Origin: Sipunculus nudus
Lineage: Eukaryota > Annelida > Sipuncula > Golfingiida > Sipunculidae
Assembly (NCBI GenBank): GCA_026874595.1
Contig: CM049306.1
Span: 17,629,019-17,693,018, forward strand
Length of the DNA stretch: 64,000 bases
Direction of reading: 5' to 3'
Part shown: piece by piece, positions 12,634-24,716 of the stretch
Layout: the number at the start of each line of letters is the position of its first letter
Position numbering within the stretch: position 1 is the first letter of the stretch
The notes under the pieces: model-generated
What the model saw: the letters and a program-made list of their open reading frames with translations, nothing else
Databases searched by the model: none
Told to the model about the DNA's origin: nothing
Position numbers and translations under genes: made by a program

Positions 12634-13785
12634 GTCATTGTCAGGTAAGAATTATGTATGTCTGAATGTTTGAAACTTAATGAAAGGCTAAAACAACCAT
12701 AAATCTTATGATTTTCATGACAAATATATATATATATATATATGATTATATCCGATATCATTTCCATGACTATTTATATCCTCAGTATGAATATGATTTA
12801 TATTTATGGGAAAATATGGAGAAAACCCCAACCCCTTAGGGACACACTTGGCAACATTTAACCAAATTAGGCATTTCATAGGCATCACCACAGAGGTTGC
12901 ATGACAAAAGTCGAGTGGTACCACCGTCAATTATAATATAGATATAAATGGTATCTATTTTTAAATTACGGTACACTGACCGGAGTTCATGATGGATAAA
13001 TGTCAGGTCAATGTACAACAAGTTCCTTACTTTATTTCCTGGGTGTTCAATAATCCAACATAAGGGTTTTAGTGTTGTAAGGGCACCTGAAACAGATGGC
13101 TCATAATCCAGTCTTAATTTACACCACTGGGTAGACAGCAGCCAGGCTGTGTCTGACACCCAGGTAGAGAGTGTTAATTAAGAGAGATTAACTCTGAGTT
13201 CTGAACAACAGCTATCAGAGACCAAGCACTCCAGCAGTTACACAGCTACCACCCATATTCATTTAATGATATAGATCATCCTTAATGTGCATTGCCTCAG
13301 AACTGGAAACTGGACATTTTAACAATTTTCTTATGTAGATAATTAATCAAGTACCTGGCTTATGGTTCTGTTATTATCCCTAGCAGGAAGTCAGCCAATG
13401 CACAGATTTCTATGTTTAAACTTAGTAAACCTGAAAGGGTGGAGACCTATAGTTATTTAAAATAGCAGTGAAATATTTTCCAAGTGAGACAGTAAATTCC
13501 AAATATATCTTTTACATTTGACAAGGATTAGATATGACACATCTTAACAAAACTCATGCACAAAACCCATTTCCTAAACTTTGATTGATCTGTTTATTTT
13601 TTTTAAAGGATAGGTCCATGGCCTGTTGGTGGCACTGTCTGTTGAATGAGGATAAAGGTATCCGTAAAAGTTACCAAATGTAAGATAGAGTAGAATGGAT
13701 ATTACCATTGATATTTAAGATAGTGTGTTACAGGTGGTGCAGAGTTAAACTTACTGGAGGCCAGTGGATGGAAGATTTGATATAA
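12634..13785. other. Uncharacterised DNA; TA microsatellite and a weak exon-like frame
   Basis: A (TA)n run lies at about 12723-12743. On the minus strand at 13159-13032 an open stretch ends in a good donor (AATAAA|GTAAGG), but the encoded residues match no family recognised, so it is not called an exon. No other structure was seen. Confidence 0.45.
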
Positions 13786-13915
13786 GGTGGACGGACGTTT
13801 TGGACACAGACGTTTTGGACACAGACGTTTTGGACACAGACGTTTTGGACACAGACGTTTTGGACTAGGACGTTTTGGACTAGGACATTCTGAACTAGGA
13901 CATTTCGGACAGGCC
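13786..13915 (+). repeat. 15 bp minisatellite (ACGTTTTGGACACAG units)
   Basis: About four perfect copies of ACGTTTTGGACACAG are followed by ACGTTTTGGACTAGG variants that decay to the right. The unit is divisible by three, so a frame with repeated RFGHR stays open; this is a by-product, not a gene. Confidence 0.9.
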
Positions 13916-14948
13916 TTTTTGCAAGGGAGGACGTTTAAGACAGATCAATATTATTACCAGAAAATTACCTTTTGTTATTATGATTTTAAGTGTATTAATG
14001 TAACCATATGTATAATAATATTATATTCAGGCAGTTTTTGTAAAGAAGCAAACTGTGAAAACAGAATAGAGTGAACCAGTGACAAGAGAAGATTTTGTTT
14101 AATAAAACTTTGAAAACTACAAAAATATAATAATCATGCACTAATATTAATGGCTATTAACAGGAAATATGCCTTTCTGTTAAAAGATTGTATCAGTAAA
14201 CATATACATTGATACATTAAAAAAGGATATTTTAAATGTTATATAATAATCATATATTTAATTCCTTTTTTTATGCAAATGAATATTATATCAATAAATA
14301 TTTATGAATGCACTTAAACATTCACGATAATATTTAAGGTTATTTTATGGCAATAGTATGATCATGAGGGAAAAAATGTATCAGTTAACATATATATTGA
14401 TTCATTCAAAAATGATATTTTAAATGGTATAATAATCATATGATCTTTATTGTTCCTTTATTTTAAACACATTTTATGTAATCATTGTTAAGGAGAAATT
14501 AGAAAATAAATGTTTATTAGTTACCCCAATACTTTGGATAAATCAATCTGACAAATGTTATCCCTGCAATGGATAAACAAGGAAAAGCATTTTATGAATT
14601 ATATGGCTTTCATTTGAATGAATAAAGTGTTCAGGCCAAAATGTACTCAATACTATGGATTATTACAGGAAATATCTATTTATAAATGATACCTCTGATT
14701 ATCCAGGATTTATCTTTAAGCAACAAATTTTGATCACTGTTTTAAATATAGTTTAAATATACTGCAAGGAAAGTATTATGGTTTCCCCTTGGTTCTTTAG
14801 TTGGTTGATTTGTCTGTTAGTAATTTTACACAAACAGTTATAAACAGATATTGATGGAATTTTTTTGTGTATGTTTAGTTTAACACCCAAGGAACAATCA
14901 ATTAAAGTTTTGAGGTATCTAAATCATCATAATATATCTTTAATTCAG
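13916..14948. other. AT-rich uncharacterised DNA with a weak direct repeat
   Basis: The phrases around 14170-14290 ('tgtatcagtaaacatatacattgat') and 14375-14470 are similar, suggesting an old ~205 bp direct duplication. No coding signal. Confidence 0.4.
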
Positions 14949-15111
14949 AGCATTATAAACCATTGTGACCCAGGGCAATTCCACACTGATAGACTGCTCC
15001 ATTCACAGGAATTAGGGCCAGCTTTTTTCAGCAACTGACTGGGTGAACCTGTGTTACTGAAGCATGACACTGTGCACAACAAACAGGAGAGCTTACTTAA
15101 GGAGATCCTGG
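14949..15111 (+). pseudogene. Exon-like plus-strand fragment with one in-frame stop
   Basis: A stretch with codon-like composition lies between a plausible acceptor (TTTAATTCAG, ending 14948) and a good donor (ATCCTG|GTAAGG at 15112). It reads SIINHCDPGQFHTDRLLHSQ, then ELGPAFFSN, a TGA stop, then LGEPVLLKHDTVHNKQESLL. The frame stays open past the donor to about 15160. The family was not recognised. The stop suggests a retired exon or a fragment of a processed copy; a sequencing error or mobile-element ORF is also possible. It lies downstream of NCKIPSD exon 3 on the opposite strand. Confidence 0.35.
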
Positions 15112-15468
15112 TAAGGTATCTAGATAGTCGAAAAACTACCCAGACACCTTGTTTATAATGTTTCATCAATCATATCATTATTTGCGATTAAATATCAGCT
15201 TCACCAAAAAAAATCATCACTTATAGATGTTATCAATTCATTACCATTAAAATAGTCCCATCACTGAATGCCTGGATAGTAAAAAGTATCCTTTGTGTTT
15301 GTACATATGTGAACATTGCTGGGGACTGAAACACTTTTCAATAAATGCTGTTGTTTTTGTGGATTAAATATAGTATTCCACTTGTGTTATCAATGTAATT
15401 ACAACTAATCCTGGTGATCTAAAATGCCACTGATTCCAGTGTAGAAGTGGCAATGTAAAGATACTGAC

Positions 15469-15611
15469 CATGGACAGTGTGGCGGTTCCTAGCAACCCCT
15501 GCTTGCCTGTCAGGTGGCCCTGGTGCCTGGCGCTTGGGCTGCTTAGGTACGCTGTTTGACCTCTGTACCTTGCTCTCTTTTGCCATGACCTCCCGGTGCT
15601 TCACCAATTTT
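15469..15611 (-). CDS. NCKIPSD: NCKIPSD (SPIN90) coding exon 3
   Basis: The exon starts after acceptor CTTTACAG (AG at 15613-15612) and ends at donor CATG|GTCAGT (15468-15467). It is 143 nt long. Its first base completes the split Gln codon from exon 2, so the joined reading is ...ENLQKLVKHREVM, matching the QKL-x-x-HR segment that follows the SH3 domain in NCKIPSD. The rest is basic and proline-containing (RSNSVPKQPKRQAPGPPDRQ), as expected for the linker between the SH3 and the C-terminal armadillo-like Arp2/3-binding region. It ends in phase 1. Further exons would lie to the left or outside the window; none was found. Confidence 0.8.
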
Positions 15612-15619
15612 CTGTAAAG

Positions 15620-16739
15620 CAGACAGAACAAACATAAAGACAGAAGTGAAAGCAGAGAGAAATAATATTAATCCAAGGCTAATTGAAAGGATAATCAGTT
15701 TTCTAGTAATCAATTGACTGGATGGAGAAAAAGTTCAAATTAAGCAAATGTATGCTTATACATCAAGTTCCAAAAATAAAATAGATCATTCTGATTCAAT
15801 TTTGGATTTCATAAAAAAATATCAAGACTGAATTTTCCCAGTCTCAAATGTATGGATTAATTAAAATTTAGTAGTAAATTTGAAGCAAGACAGTTGTTGG
15901 ACAAAGACTGATATCACCACTTACAAAACTTTTAAACTAAACACACAAATTCTATTTTGAACATTCATCAGTTTATGCTGATAGGCCAACATACTCGTGG
16001 TTGCTAAGCAACCAACAGGATTTGATATCATACAACTACAATCACTAAAATACTTCCGGTCTTGCATGGATTTTGCTATTCAACACCAAGGCAAGTTTTG
16101 GGTAATAGCAACCACAACAGCCTCTTTTACGAGTAATACAGATGATAGGGAATATCGACACAGACTATTGTTCCTGTGCTGCATACTAAGTGCTTTAGAG
16201 ACCATGTCCGTACAAAAAAAATCATTCAGAACAACTTTATAATCTTTTAGAGACATAAAATAACCTATCAGAGTTTGTTAGCATAGATACTTTCAATCAA
16301 TGGACAGGCCTATGAGAATAAACACCCTGAAGGTGAATTTACTCTTACACATAGCTGATACTTTAATAGTATCTGTAGAACAGGGGCTGGTTTCTTCAAG
16401 GGGAAGGTTTAATCCATAATGAAATGCCCCTAATCATTCTAAGTGTAGGCGGAGACCAGTGACTACTTCCCCATGATTTCTCAAGCAGATTTCAAGTCAG
16501 TTATAACCCCTTGTCTGTCATCAGTCTATTTCTCAGTCTGCCTGTCCAGTCTTCCATTAACAGGCCAAAAAATATAAACATTCCACCTTGATGCTTCAAA
16601 TTATTATCCTAGGGGTCTTGGGGGAAATCTGTAAAACTTTAGGTAAGGTCAATGTGGCCTATTCTTGGAGTTTTGGGCTGAAATTTAAGGTTTCACGGCC
16701 TCAGGAGTTGGGTGTCTTGTTAAACCCACAACGTTGAAG
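15620..16739. other. Uncharacterised intronic DNA
   Basis: No exon, RNA gene or clear repeat end recognised. The ORF at 15997-16242 has no GT/AG context or recognisable motifs. Confidence 0.5.
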
Positions 16740-17310
16740 TGCTGCATATATTTGTCTTCAGATTTGATACACCATACTCCTTTGAGAAACTGGTACAAAC
16801 ACCCTGTGAACCCAATCTGAGGGAAAAATGCAATACTTTGAAATTATAGGGCTCCAAATCCTATATTTTAACTGAAGTGACTCTGAAGATCAAGGTCAAT
16901 GTCACCAGTTTTCAAACTATTCCGAGACATTGTTGAAACAATATGTGAATAAAATTTGATAAAAAAAAGAAAACTTTAAAGTCCTGGTGTTCACAAGAAA
17001 TCCTTAATTTCTGAAGGTATGGTAACTTAAATCTCACCAGTCTCTGAATTTCTCAGAAAAACTGGTTGATGCAATCTGTATATTCAATTTGAGGAAACAT
17101 GCAACACTTTAAACACTAACTGGTAAAAAGCCTTGCCTTAATGGTACTCAAATGGATGTTTTTGCATAGTAGCTTGCAGAATTATGGTTACTGTGACCTA
17201 ATTTCAGGTTATCAAAAAGATTTTACCAGGATATTAAACAAAAATTTTTGAGGTCTAAAGGTTACGATTTAGGCTCAGCAAACTGATTAATTATCAGCTT
17301 TGCTTTATTA
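16740..17310 (+). repeat. Fragments of family F-like and family B-like cores
   Basis: 16850-17100 carries 'gatcaaggtcaatgtcacc' and 'ttcaaactattccgagacat' phrases like those in the family F core at 21750-22090. 17190-17290 has 'gtgacctaatttcaggtt' and 'aaaggttacgattt' phrases like the family B core. No termini are visible. Confidence 0.5.
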
Positions 17311-17590
17311 TATTCCTCTGGATGCCACAATTTTATGTCGCCCATGTTTGAATGACTTTCTATGAGCCCTTGCCAGCTGCAGCACTGCATCACTGATATT
17401 ATTATTCTCATATTATCAGCCATGTTTACCACTGCATAGCAATGGCTCAGGTGTCTTGCCTACATGGTTTCACACATGTAGGCAAAGTACTTGACGTCTA
17501 TATGAAAACATAATGTGTTATCTTAAGAACGTTCCAATAATTACATTAAATGCTCAAGACTAATATAAGGAAAACCTAACTTAACTGACA

Positions 17591-19981
17591 AACAAGTGAC
17601 CCATGGGTCATGACGCTCAGCTGACTGGGAAGAGATTCGCAAAAGGAAATTTTATCATCAGAATGGTAGTATATACCCATTCAAATGAAGCATCAAACAG
17701 ATTAACCAACAGGCCAAGATTTAGTCTGTATTTATATATCTCAAAAATAGAGAAAAATGTGTAAACTTTTAAAACTAGAATACGGGTAACCGACACGTGA
17801 CTACATGTATCTGCCAAAATCGTATAGTGAGGCATGGATTGAGTGGCAAGGGGAAATAGAGTGAGGTATGTTGCATATTAGCATGGATGTCTGCAGCCTA
17901 AATGTGTATGTAGGTTGTGCCACCTACCACAAATCCAGAAAGCTGTCCAAGATGTATACACCTGCAAAATTTTAGGCAGAAAAGTCAAACCACTACATGT
18001 ATATGAGCGATTTTTGCCCATGGCAGACAAACAGACAAACACTGTGCAAAAATCTTTGCAGGTAACCCCTCCAGTTTTGTGTATGATAAAGACCTATGTG
18101 AGATCTAAACACATGCACAATTTTGGCCCAATCGGTCAAATGGTTCCTGAGATATGAGCTTGGATGTGTGCAGCGTTAACTAGAATGTAGGTGGCGCCAC
18201 CTGTCATAAAATCAAGAAAGCTGTCCACGATGTATAAACCTGCAAAATTTTAGGCAGTTATGTCGAACCACTACAGAGAAATGAGTGATTTTAGGCCACG
18301 GCAGACTAACAGACAGACGCTGTGCAAACATTGTTACAGGTGGCGCCACCATTTTTTGTGTATGTTACAGAGCTATCAAAGGGCTACATTTGTATAAATT
18401 TTATTTCCTGATCGGTCAAACGGTTCCCAAGATATAAGCTTGGATGTCATCAGCGTGAACGTGAACGTAGGTGGCGCCACCTGTCATAAAATCAAGAAAG
18501 CTATCCTGGATGTATACGCATGACGAATTTCAGGTGAATCAGTCAATTCACTGCAGAGATATGAGTGATTTTAACCAAAGGCAGATGAACAGATGGACAC
18601 TGTGCAAACATGGTTACAGGTGGCGCCACCATTTTTTGTGTATGTTATAAAGCAATCCAAGGGCTACATTTGTATCAATTTTATTTCCTGATCGGTCAAA
18701 CGGTTCCCGAGATATGAGGGTTTATGAGTGGAAACAGGCCCACAAATGGACACTGGATAGAGAGGAAAGGTCAGAGGTCAACGCAAATTGGTTAGGCACC
18801 AGTTCACATGTGACCCAATAATAGGTGTAAGTTTGGGAAAAATCGGTCCATTAGTCTCCGAGGAGCTCTCTGGAAACGAACGCCGCCGCGGTGGAGGAAC
18901 TCGGTCAAAAACATAGTATCCGCAAAACTTCGTTTTGGCGGATACAAAAATACAGGTGGCTCCACCAGTCTGCAGAAACTAATAAAAACACTTAATGGTC
19001 AATATCCATGCAAAAAATCATGGTGATCTCTGCATTAGTTGTTCAGATACTTCAGTTTTTGTATCAAATTGTCCATTATTCTGAGGGATACTTCGGAGTC
19101 CTATAGCTTGAAGGATATGGGTAACAGAGACCTAATTTCAAGTTTCCACAGGCACCTTTCATGGGCCTCCTTGCATGACAAGAATGAAGATTCTAGGTCC
19201 AGTCATTACGATTTGTGCCACGCTAACAGATGACAGCATCCTCAAAGGTCTCAAAAATAGAGGAAAAAATCGTAAAAAATCAAACAGTACAGGTGGCGCC
19301 ACCAGTCTGCAGGAACTGATCGAACATCTCATGATCAATATGTATGCCAAAAATGAAGACCATCAGTGATGTAGTTATTGAAATATTGAAGTTTTTGTAT
19401 GAAATTTTTTACTATTCTGGGGGGTACTTTGGGGCCCCATAGCTCGAAGGATATGGGTAACAGAGACCTAATTTCTGGTTTCCAAGGAGATTTTTCATGG
19501 ACCTCTCAATGTGTCAAGAATTAAGATTCTAAGTCCAGTCTTTATGATTTGTGCCTTGTTAACAGATGTTCACATTTTTAAAGGTCTCAAAAATAGAGAA
19601 AAAAATTCGTAAAAAATCGAAAAATACAGGTGGCGCCACCAGTCTGCAGGAAGTGATGTAACATCTCATGATCAATATGTATGCCAAAAATCATGACCAT
19701 CAGTCAAGTAGTTTATGAGATATTGAAGTTTTTGTATGAAATTTTTGACTTTTCTGGGGGGTACTTTGGGGCCACATAGCTCGAAGGATATGGGTAACAG
19801 AGACCTAATTTCTGGTTTCCAAGGAGATTTTTTATGGACCTCTCAGAATCCCAAGTTACAAGGTTCTAGGTCCAGCGGTTACGATTTGTGCCTGGTTAAC
19901 GGACGGACAGACGGACAGACGGATGACGGACAAAGAGTGATCGCTATAGCTCAGATGACTTTCAGTCAGCTGAGCTAAAAA
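17591..19981 (+). mobile_element. Family B element, copy 2, with a nested family D element
   Basis: AACAAG (17591-17596), then the perfect 14 bp palindrome TGACCCATGGGTCA (17597-17610), then subterminal GCTCAGCTGACT (17615-17626). The core after 18948 consists of ~335 bp units with GGTGGCGCCACC at 19292-19303 and 19629-19640. A GGACGGACAGACGGACAGAC tract (about 19900-19920) precedes the hairpin TAGCTCAGaTGACT / AGTCAGCTGAGCTA. Its last arm AGTCAGCTGAGC (19964-19975) is the exact reverse complement of the 5' motif. Family D (17773-18947) is inserted near the left end. Confidence 0.85.
17773..18947 (+). mobile_element. Family D element nested in family B
   Basis: The 5' end is AACTAG (17773-17778) followed by subterminal GTATCTGCCAAAATCG (about 17810-17825). 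The core has exact GGTGGCGCCACC at 18190, 18339, 18470 and 18619. A CGCCGCCGCGG tract (about 18880) precedes the 3' hairpin GTATCCGCAAAAC / GTTTTGGCGGATAC (18916-18945). The last arm is the reverse complement of the 5' motif, then AAA. Confidence 0.85.
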
Positions 19982-20207
19982 ACCTTATCCCTGGTCCAAA
20001 ATTATGCTCAAGGCACAATTCTGGCACTGCATCAACTTTATCAGTGGCATCTTTCTGTGCCTTTGACATGCAAGTTTCATGGCCCTCTTCAGCAACATTT
20101 GACAGGGCCAGACCAGGAGTTCGGTCTCCATTCTATATGCTACTTGTCTCGACAGACAAAGAACCATCACTGTAGCTTAGTGTATCTAAAAGTCAGCTAA
20201 GCTAAAA
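19982..20207 (+). repeat. Second, decayed family B-type 3' end
   Basis: About 220 bp after the family B terminus, CTGTAGCTTAGTG...AAAGTCAGCTAAGCTAAAAA (to about 20207) repeats the B hairpin in decayed form. It is either the end of an older B copy that hosted the younger one, or a partial duplicate. Confidence 0.45.
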
Positions 20208-21561
20208 ATATCCTTGAGAAAAATAGATCCCTCTAATATGAAGATGTGCTGACATGTTTAAGTAGCTTTATCAAAACTGAATGTAGCTTTAAAAATAATT
20301 GTTAAAAGCTTTTACAAGTTAATACAAACAAGCACTCTGAGATGATGGTGTACCACTGGTTGCTATGAAACCAACATGGTCTGGCAGGTTAAAAATACCA
20401 CACTATTTACAGGGTCTCTCCTGTGATCATTAATTTTTTCTTAACAATTCCTTCAAACAAGATCTGTCTAAACTTGGTGTGATGTAACAGACTGATGATG
20501 CGCGTGTGATGGAAAAGACATTGATTCAAGTAATTGTGCTTTAGCTGGAAGCTGTAATGTTTATGTGGTAGCCACGCAACCATGACTGTTTGAATATACA
20601 GTTTTCTGATAGACAGTAAAATCTGATGCATTTGACCTTTACCATTAATATCATCTCTATAAAAAACATCTTACACACATAATTAGTTATCATGCTCAGT
20701 TGGGTAGCTATTTAATTACCATTCTACTTTAAAGACTATCACATAGAAGCTGATGTATTTTTTTTCTAATACCCAGTCATAGTCAAACCACCAACACCTA
20801 AAATCATTGTTTAGAAGCCTCAACTTTGTATTACCTTTTGTGGCCTTAAATCCATGATCATGGCATAGAAATATTAGTGTGACAGCACAAATTAAGCCAT
20901 TCAGTAATAATAAAGATGAATCTTAATATTGAATGCATATCCCTCCTTTTTTAAAAATAGTTATAGATCCTACAAAATCCTATCAAAATTTCATCACTAG
21001 TTCTTTCCAACTGCTATATATAATATTTTTATGTAATAAAATACTCAATCATGCTGTCTATAAATCTGTTTGAAGCATTTTCAGGCAGAGATAAATGCTC
21101 CCTTAGGCTCAAAATATGTCTTAAAACAGTAGAGAATCTTTCTTGGTAAGTGATATACCCGACCAGTAAACACGCCATTTTTCATTCTATTTGATCACAA
21201 TCTAATTTACACTCAAAATAGTGTTAAAATTAATTGATATTTCTTTCAGACAATCTGTTAATTTACTTTTACCATAATTTTCCAGGAAATATGAGAATTT
21301 ACTTTAATCAGTCTATGGCATTATTTCATAGCATTCTTTTTACATAAAGTAGTTTATGTTTTTGTTAATATTATTATTATTATTCTGTTATCAGATTTAT
21401 TAGTAATTAATTTAATATTGTTCAATTAAATGGTATTTAGAATTTTTTTTCATTTTTGTTGTCATTGCTATTTAGATACTACCGGTAGGTAGGTAATGAT
21501 GCACCAGTGCACTAATATGACATAACACAAAGTCAAATGGAATAGCTTTATTTTTGCAGAG
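20208..21561. other. Uncharacterised intronic DNA
   Basis: AT-rich with no recognised exon, RNA gene or repeat terminus. Confidence 0.5.
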
Positions 21562-22248
21562 CAAAAACAGATATATGTCTCCCCCTTATAGGCCATCCCA
21601 AAACATTAGGGGTAAAATATGCACATTCTCAAAATAATAATTCTAGATTTCAGCAGATTTGACCTTGAGGGTCATGGACAAGATCAATGCTAGATAAAAA
21701 TTGTCAGTACTTCCAGTGTATTGGGTACACAATCATCTTAGAATTGTATTAATTTGACCTTGAAGATCAAGGTCAAGTTCACTGGATTTCAAACTCCTCT
21801 GCGATTTTGGTAGGAACAATGAATGTTTAAAATGTTGGAGTAAAATATGCAGCCCTTCAAAAGTTATTGTGTTCACATGACAATAACTATAATTTGTCCA
21901 ATTTGATCTTGAAGTCATCAGGTTTTAAACTCATCCGAGAACTTGGTAGGAACAATTGGTGTACCAAATTTGAGGAAAAAATGATAAGTACTTCAAAAAT
22001 TATAAGGTTCACAAAAATTGTACATTCCGGCAGATTGGACCTTGAAAATTAAGGTCAAGGTCACTGGGTTTCATACTTGTCCGAGATACTGGTAGAAACA
22101 ATAAGTGTTTAAAATTTTGGAGGAAAATATGCAGCCCTTCATAAGTTATTGCGTTCACAAGAGAATCCTACAGACAATGACAACAACAAACAAACACAGA
22201 CCATGGCACTGAAAATAACGTCTCCCCTGGAGGGGGGAAACATAAATA
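21562..22248 (+). mobile_element. Family F element
   Basis: Near the 5' end AACAG is followed by ATATATGTCTCCCCCTT (about 21571-21587). The 3' end is a hairpin (TCTCCCCT / AGGGGGGA, about 22220-22237) followed by AACATAAAT. Reverse-complemented this reads ATTTATGTTTCCCCCCT, a close match to the 5' motif. The core is ~170 bp units beginning 'gaccttgaagatcaaggtca'. The tract before the hairpin (ACAATGACAACAACAAACAA) could be a CpG-decayed form of the tracts in other families. Confidence 0.6.
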
Positions 22249-24195
22249 TTGCATGAGTACTACTATATGTACCCCATTTAATTGAGTCTGATCATTACAT
22301 TTATCAGATATTAAGTTAACAGCATCTACACCTTATTAACACCCAACATCACTGTATTTTTCTCGTGAATAAAATCATAATGCTAATATATTTCCCAGGA
22401 AATGTTATTACACAACTGATTTGTTCTTCCATATGACCTCACTTGGGTGGGGATGCTATTAGTAAGGATTAACAAACTGGTTCCCGGAGCTACGTGAGAG
22501 CATCCATTCATCACCAGTACCTACAGTTCTGGTTATCCTGTTCATCTGATATCATCAACCTAGCCCTTTCCGTACTGATTAGTCTCACGCCTGATATAGT
22601 GATAAAGGTAACAGCCTGAGTATAGAACCACAATAACATGATCAAAGAGGACCTCTCCTCAGGCCGAGACACATACATTTTTAATTTCTCGCATGATATG
22701 TTAATGTTGATATCTATGACAAAAACTCTTGTAAATTGTAAAATGAGGTAATTTGGAACATGATCATTGCTGAATATGGCAAATACCACTTTGGCCTCTC
22801 ATAGCCTTCTTATTTTCAAGGAAATAATTTACATGTTAATTTACAAAAGAAGGAGAAGTTTTAATTACATTTAAGTTCTTCATAGTATTTATACTGCTAA
22901 CCATCTTATTTTATGAGCATGTACAAGGTAATGATCAAGTATTAATGTCTGACTCATTGGTTATTTCACTGAATGCACACCAGGGGGCACTGAGAGGCAA
23001 AAGGGGTGTGACCATAATTAATAATGAAGACCTTAAATGTTCCTCATCAGACTGTTATTTTATTAGTTATACTGTTACGTGGTAACAACCATCAGATGTT
23101 AATGACATTTAAAAAAATAATTAAGGTGTAACGTAACATACAAATTTCCATCTTGGATCCCAATAATTTATCATCACCCAAATTCTTTATCTGACATGAC
23201 ATGGAACAAGTCGTCTGAGGACAACAGAACTCACCAGTACGTGGCATTCAGAAATGAAAGAATACGCCCGTCATATTTCTTGTTACCTCTGACCTCATCA
23301 AATATGCATAAACTTAGGCAGGAATCAAACTTATGTGAGATATTATACTGATTAATATTTCTGAGTTTCATGCAAATCAATTATTTCCTGTTATGTGATA
23401 GCAGTGACACAAAAAATAGGCTGTTGACCTCTGACCTCATTGAATATGTGTGGATTTTGCTGGGAATTAAATATAGATCAGATATTAAACTGGTTAATAT
23501 TTCTACTGAGTTTCAGGAAAATCTATTATTTCCTGCTAAGTTATCGCACCGACACCATAGAGTAGCTTGGTGACCTCTGATCACTTAAAATATGTGTGGA
23601 TTTTGCCAATAATAAAACTTGACCTAGTTAATCTATTGGTAATGTCACAAAACATCAGTATCAGTTTAACAAAATATCTTCATTAGTAATGGAGCAATAA
23701 TCCTAACAAAAAGCTTAAACCTGATGTTATCATGAACAAAGGTGATGTGTGACCTTGACCTTTAACCCCAAAATTAAATGAATGATTCCTATCCCCCCCC
23801 CCCCCAATAAAAAACATACATGAAAAATTAAAACAATAGGGTGAGTGGTTGTTGAGTTATAAAGAGTAATCCGAAAACTTTAACCTGTGCTGAGTTGGGA
23901 TCTGTACAAATTTGTTCGTTAAGTGCTAATTACTGGCCAAAATATTAAAATATGGGGAAAATGCTATTAGCTGTGATAGGTATTATCACTGTTCATCAGT
24001 GTACTAGGTTTAATTGAAATATCTTCATTAGCAATGGAGCAAAGGGCCTCACTAGAAAACTTTAACCTGACTTGTTCATGAACAATGGGGTGACCTTGAC
24101 CTTTCACTGCCAAATCATAAGGAGGGATTCCTAACTCCTAACTCTTATATTAAAATATGGGGAAGTTTTAACAGCTGTGCTTGGTATTATCACTG
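22249..24195. repeat. Degenerate tandem-repeat-like DNA, boundaries unclear
   Basis: From about 23270 to 24190 the sequence repeats loosely. Two or three ~150 bp units carry 'gacctctgacctca' and 'atgtgtggattttgc', then two ~350 bp units carry 'atcttcattagtaatggagcaa' and 'gtgaccttgacctt'. 22249-23260 shows nothing recognisable. Confidence 0.45.
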
Positions 24196-24560
24196 TTAAT
24201 CAGTGTACTCGATCTGTAACTGGTCAAAAGCCAACCGCACACCAAAAGTCAAGTTATTATCTACAGGCCCTGCAAAAAAGGCATTGAAAACAAACGTCTC
24301 TTCAAGTGCATTTATCATGAAATTTTCCTTTTTATTCATGAAATTTTCTATGTTCAGGAGCCGCCATACCGTCAAAAGTAGGATGAAACACGAACTTGAT
24401 CTGTAACTGGTTATCATCCATCCACACACCAAAAATCAGGCCAATATCTGCAGGGATTGAGAAGAAAAGTCTGTACAACTGTTTGGATTTTGGAATGACA
24501 GAAGGAGGATGGGGAAAACTACACGGCCCGGCCACTTTATGGCGTGGCATAAATATTTAA
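24196..24560 (+). repeat. Decayed repeat with possible hairpin 3' end
   Basis: Two related ~190 bp stretches contain 'gatctgtaactggt...ccacacaccaaaaatca' and 'atctacaggccctgcaaaaaag / atctgcagggattgagaagaaaag'. The stretch ends in a GGCCAC...GTGGC hairpin near 24533-24550, preceded by a decayed GACAGAAGGAGGATGGG tract. This suggests a seventh family of the same plan; the 5' end is not visible. Confidence 0.4.
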
Positions 24561-24716
24561 CTTGGGGTATCTACAGATGCGCTGCTGCCACAGGGGGCAT
24601 GGTATAAGCTCTCCTAAACTTCAGTTTGGTGAGCTTAAAAAATTGACACAGTTTTAACTAGACCATTTTTAGTCCCTCAGTACTTGAGTCTAAATAATGA
24701 GAATCTCAATCATCCA

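Noticed and set aside
13032-13159. Minus-strand exon ending at AATAAA|GTAAGG
   Set aside because: Good donor, but no matching acceptor phase, no similarity to the next expected part of NCKIPSD and no recognisable motif.
13786-14074. ORF with RFGHR repeats as a repeat protein
   Set aside because: Produced by the 15 bp minisatellite; no conserved protein after the array.
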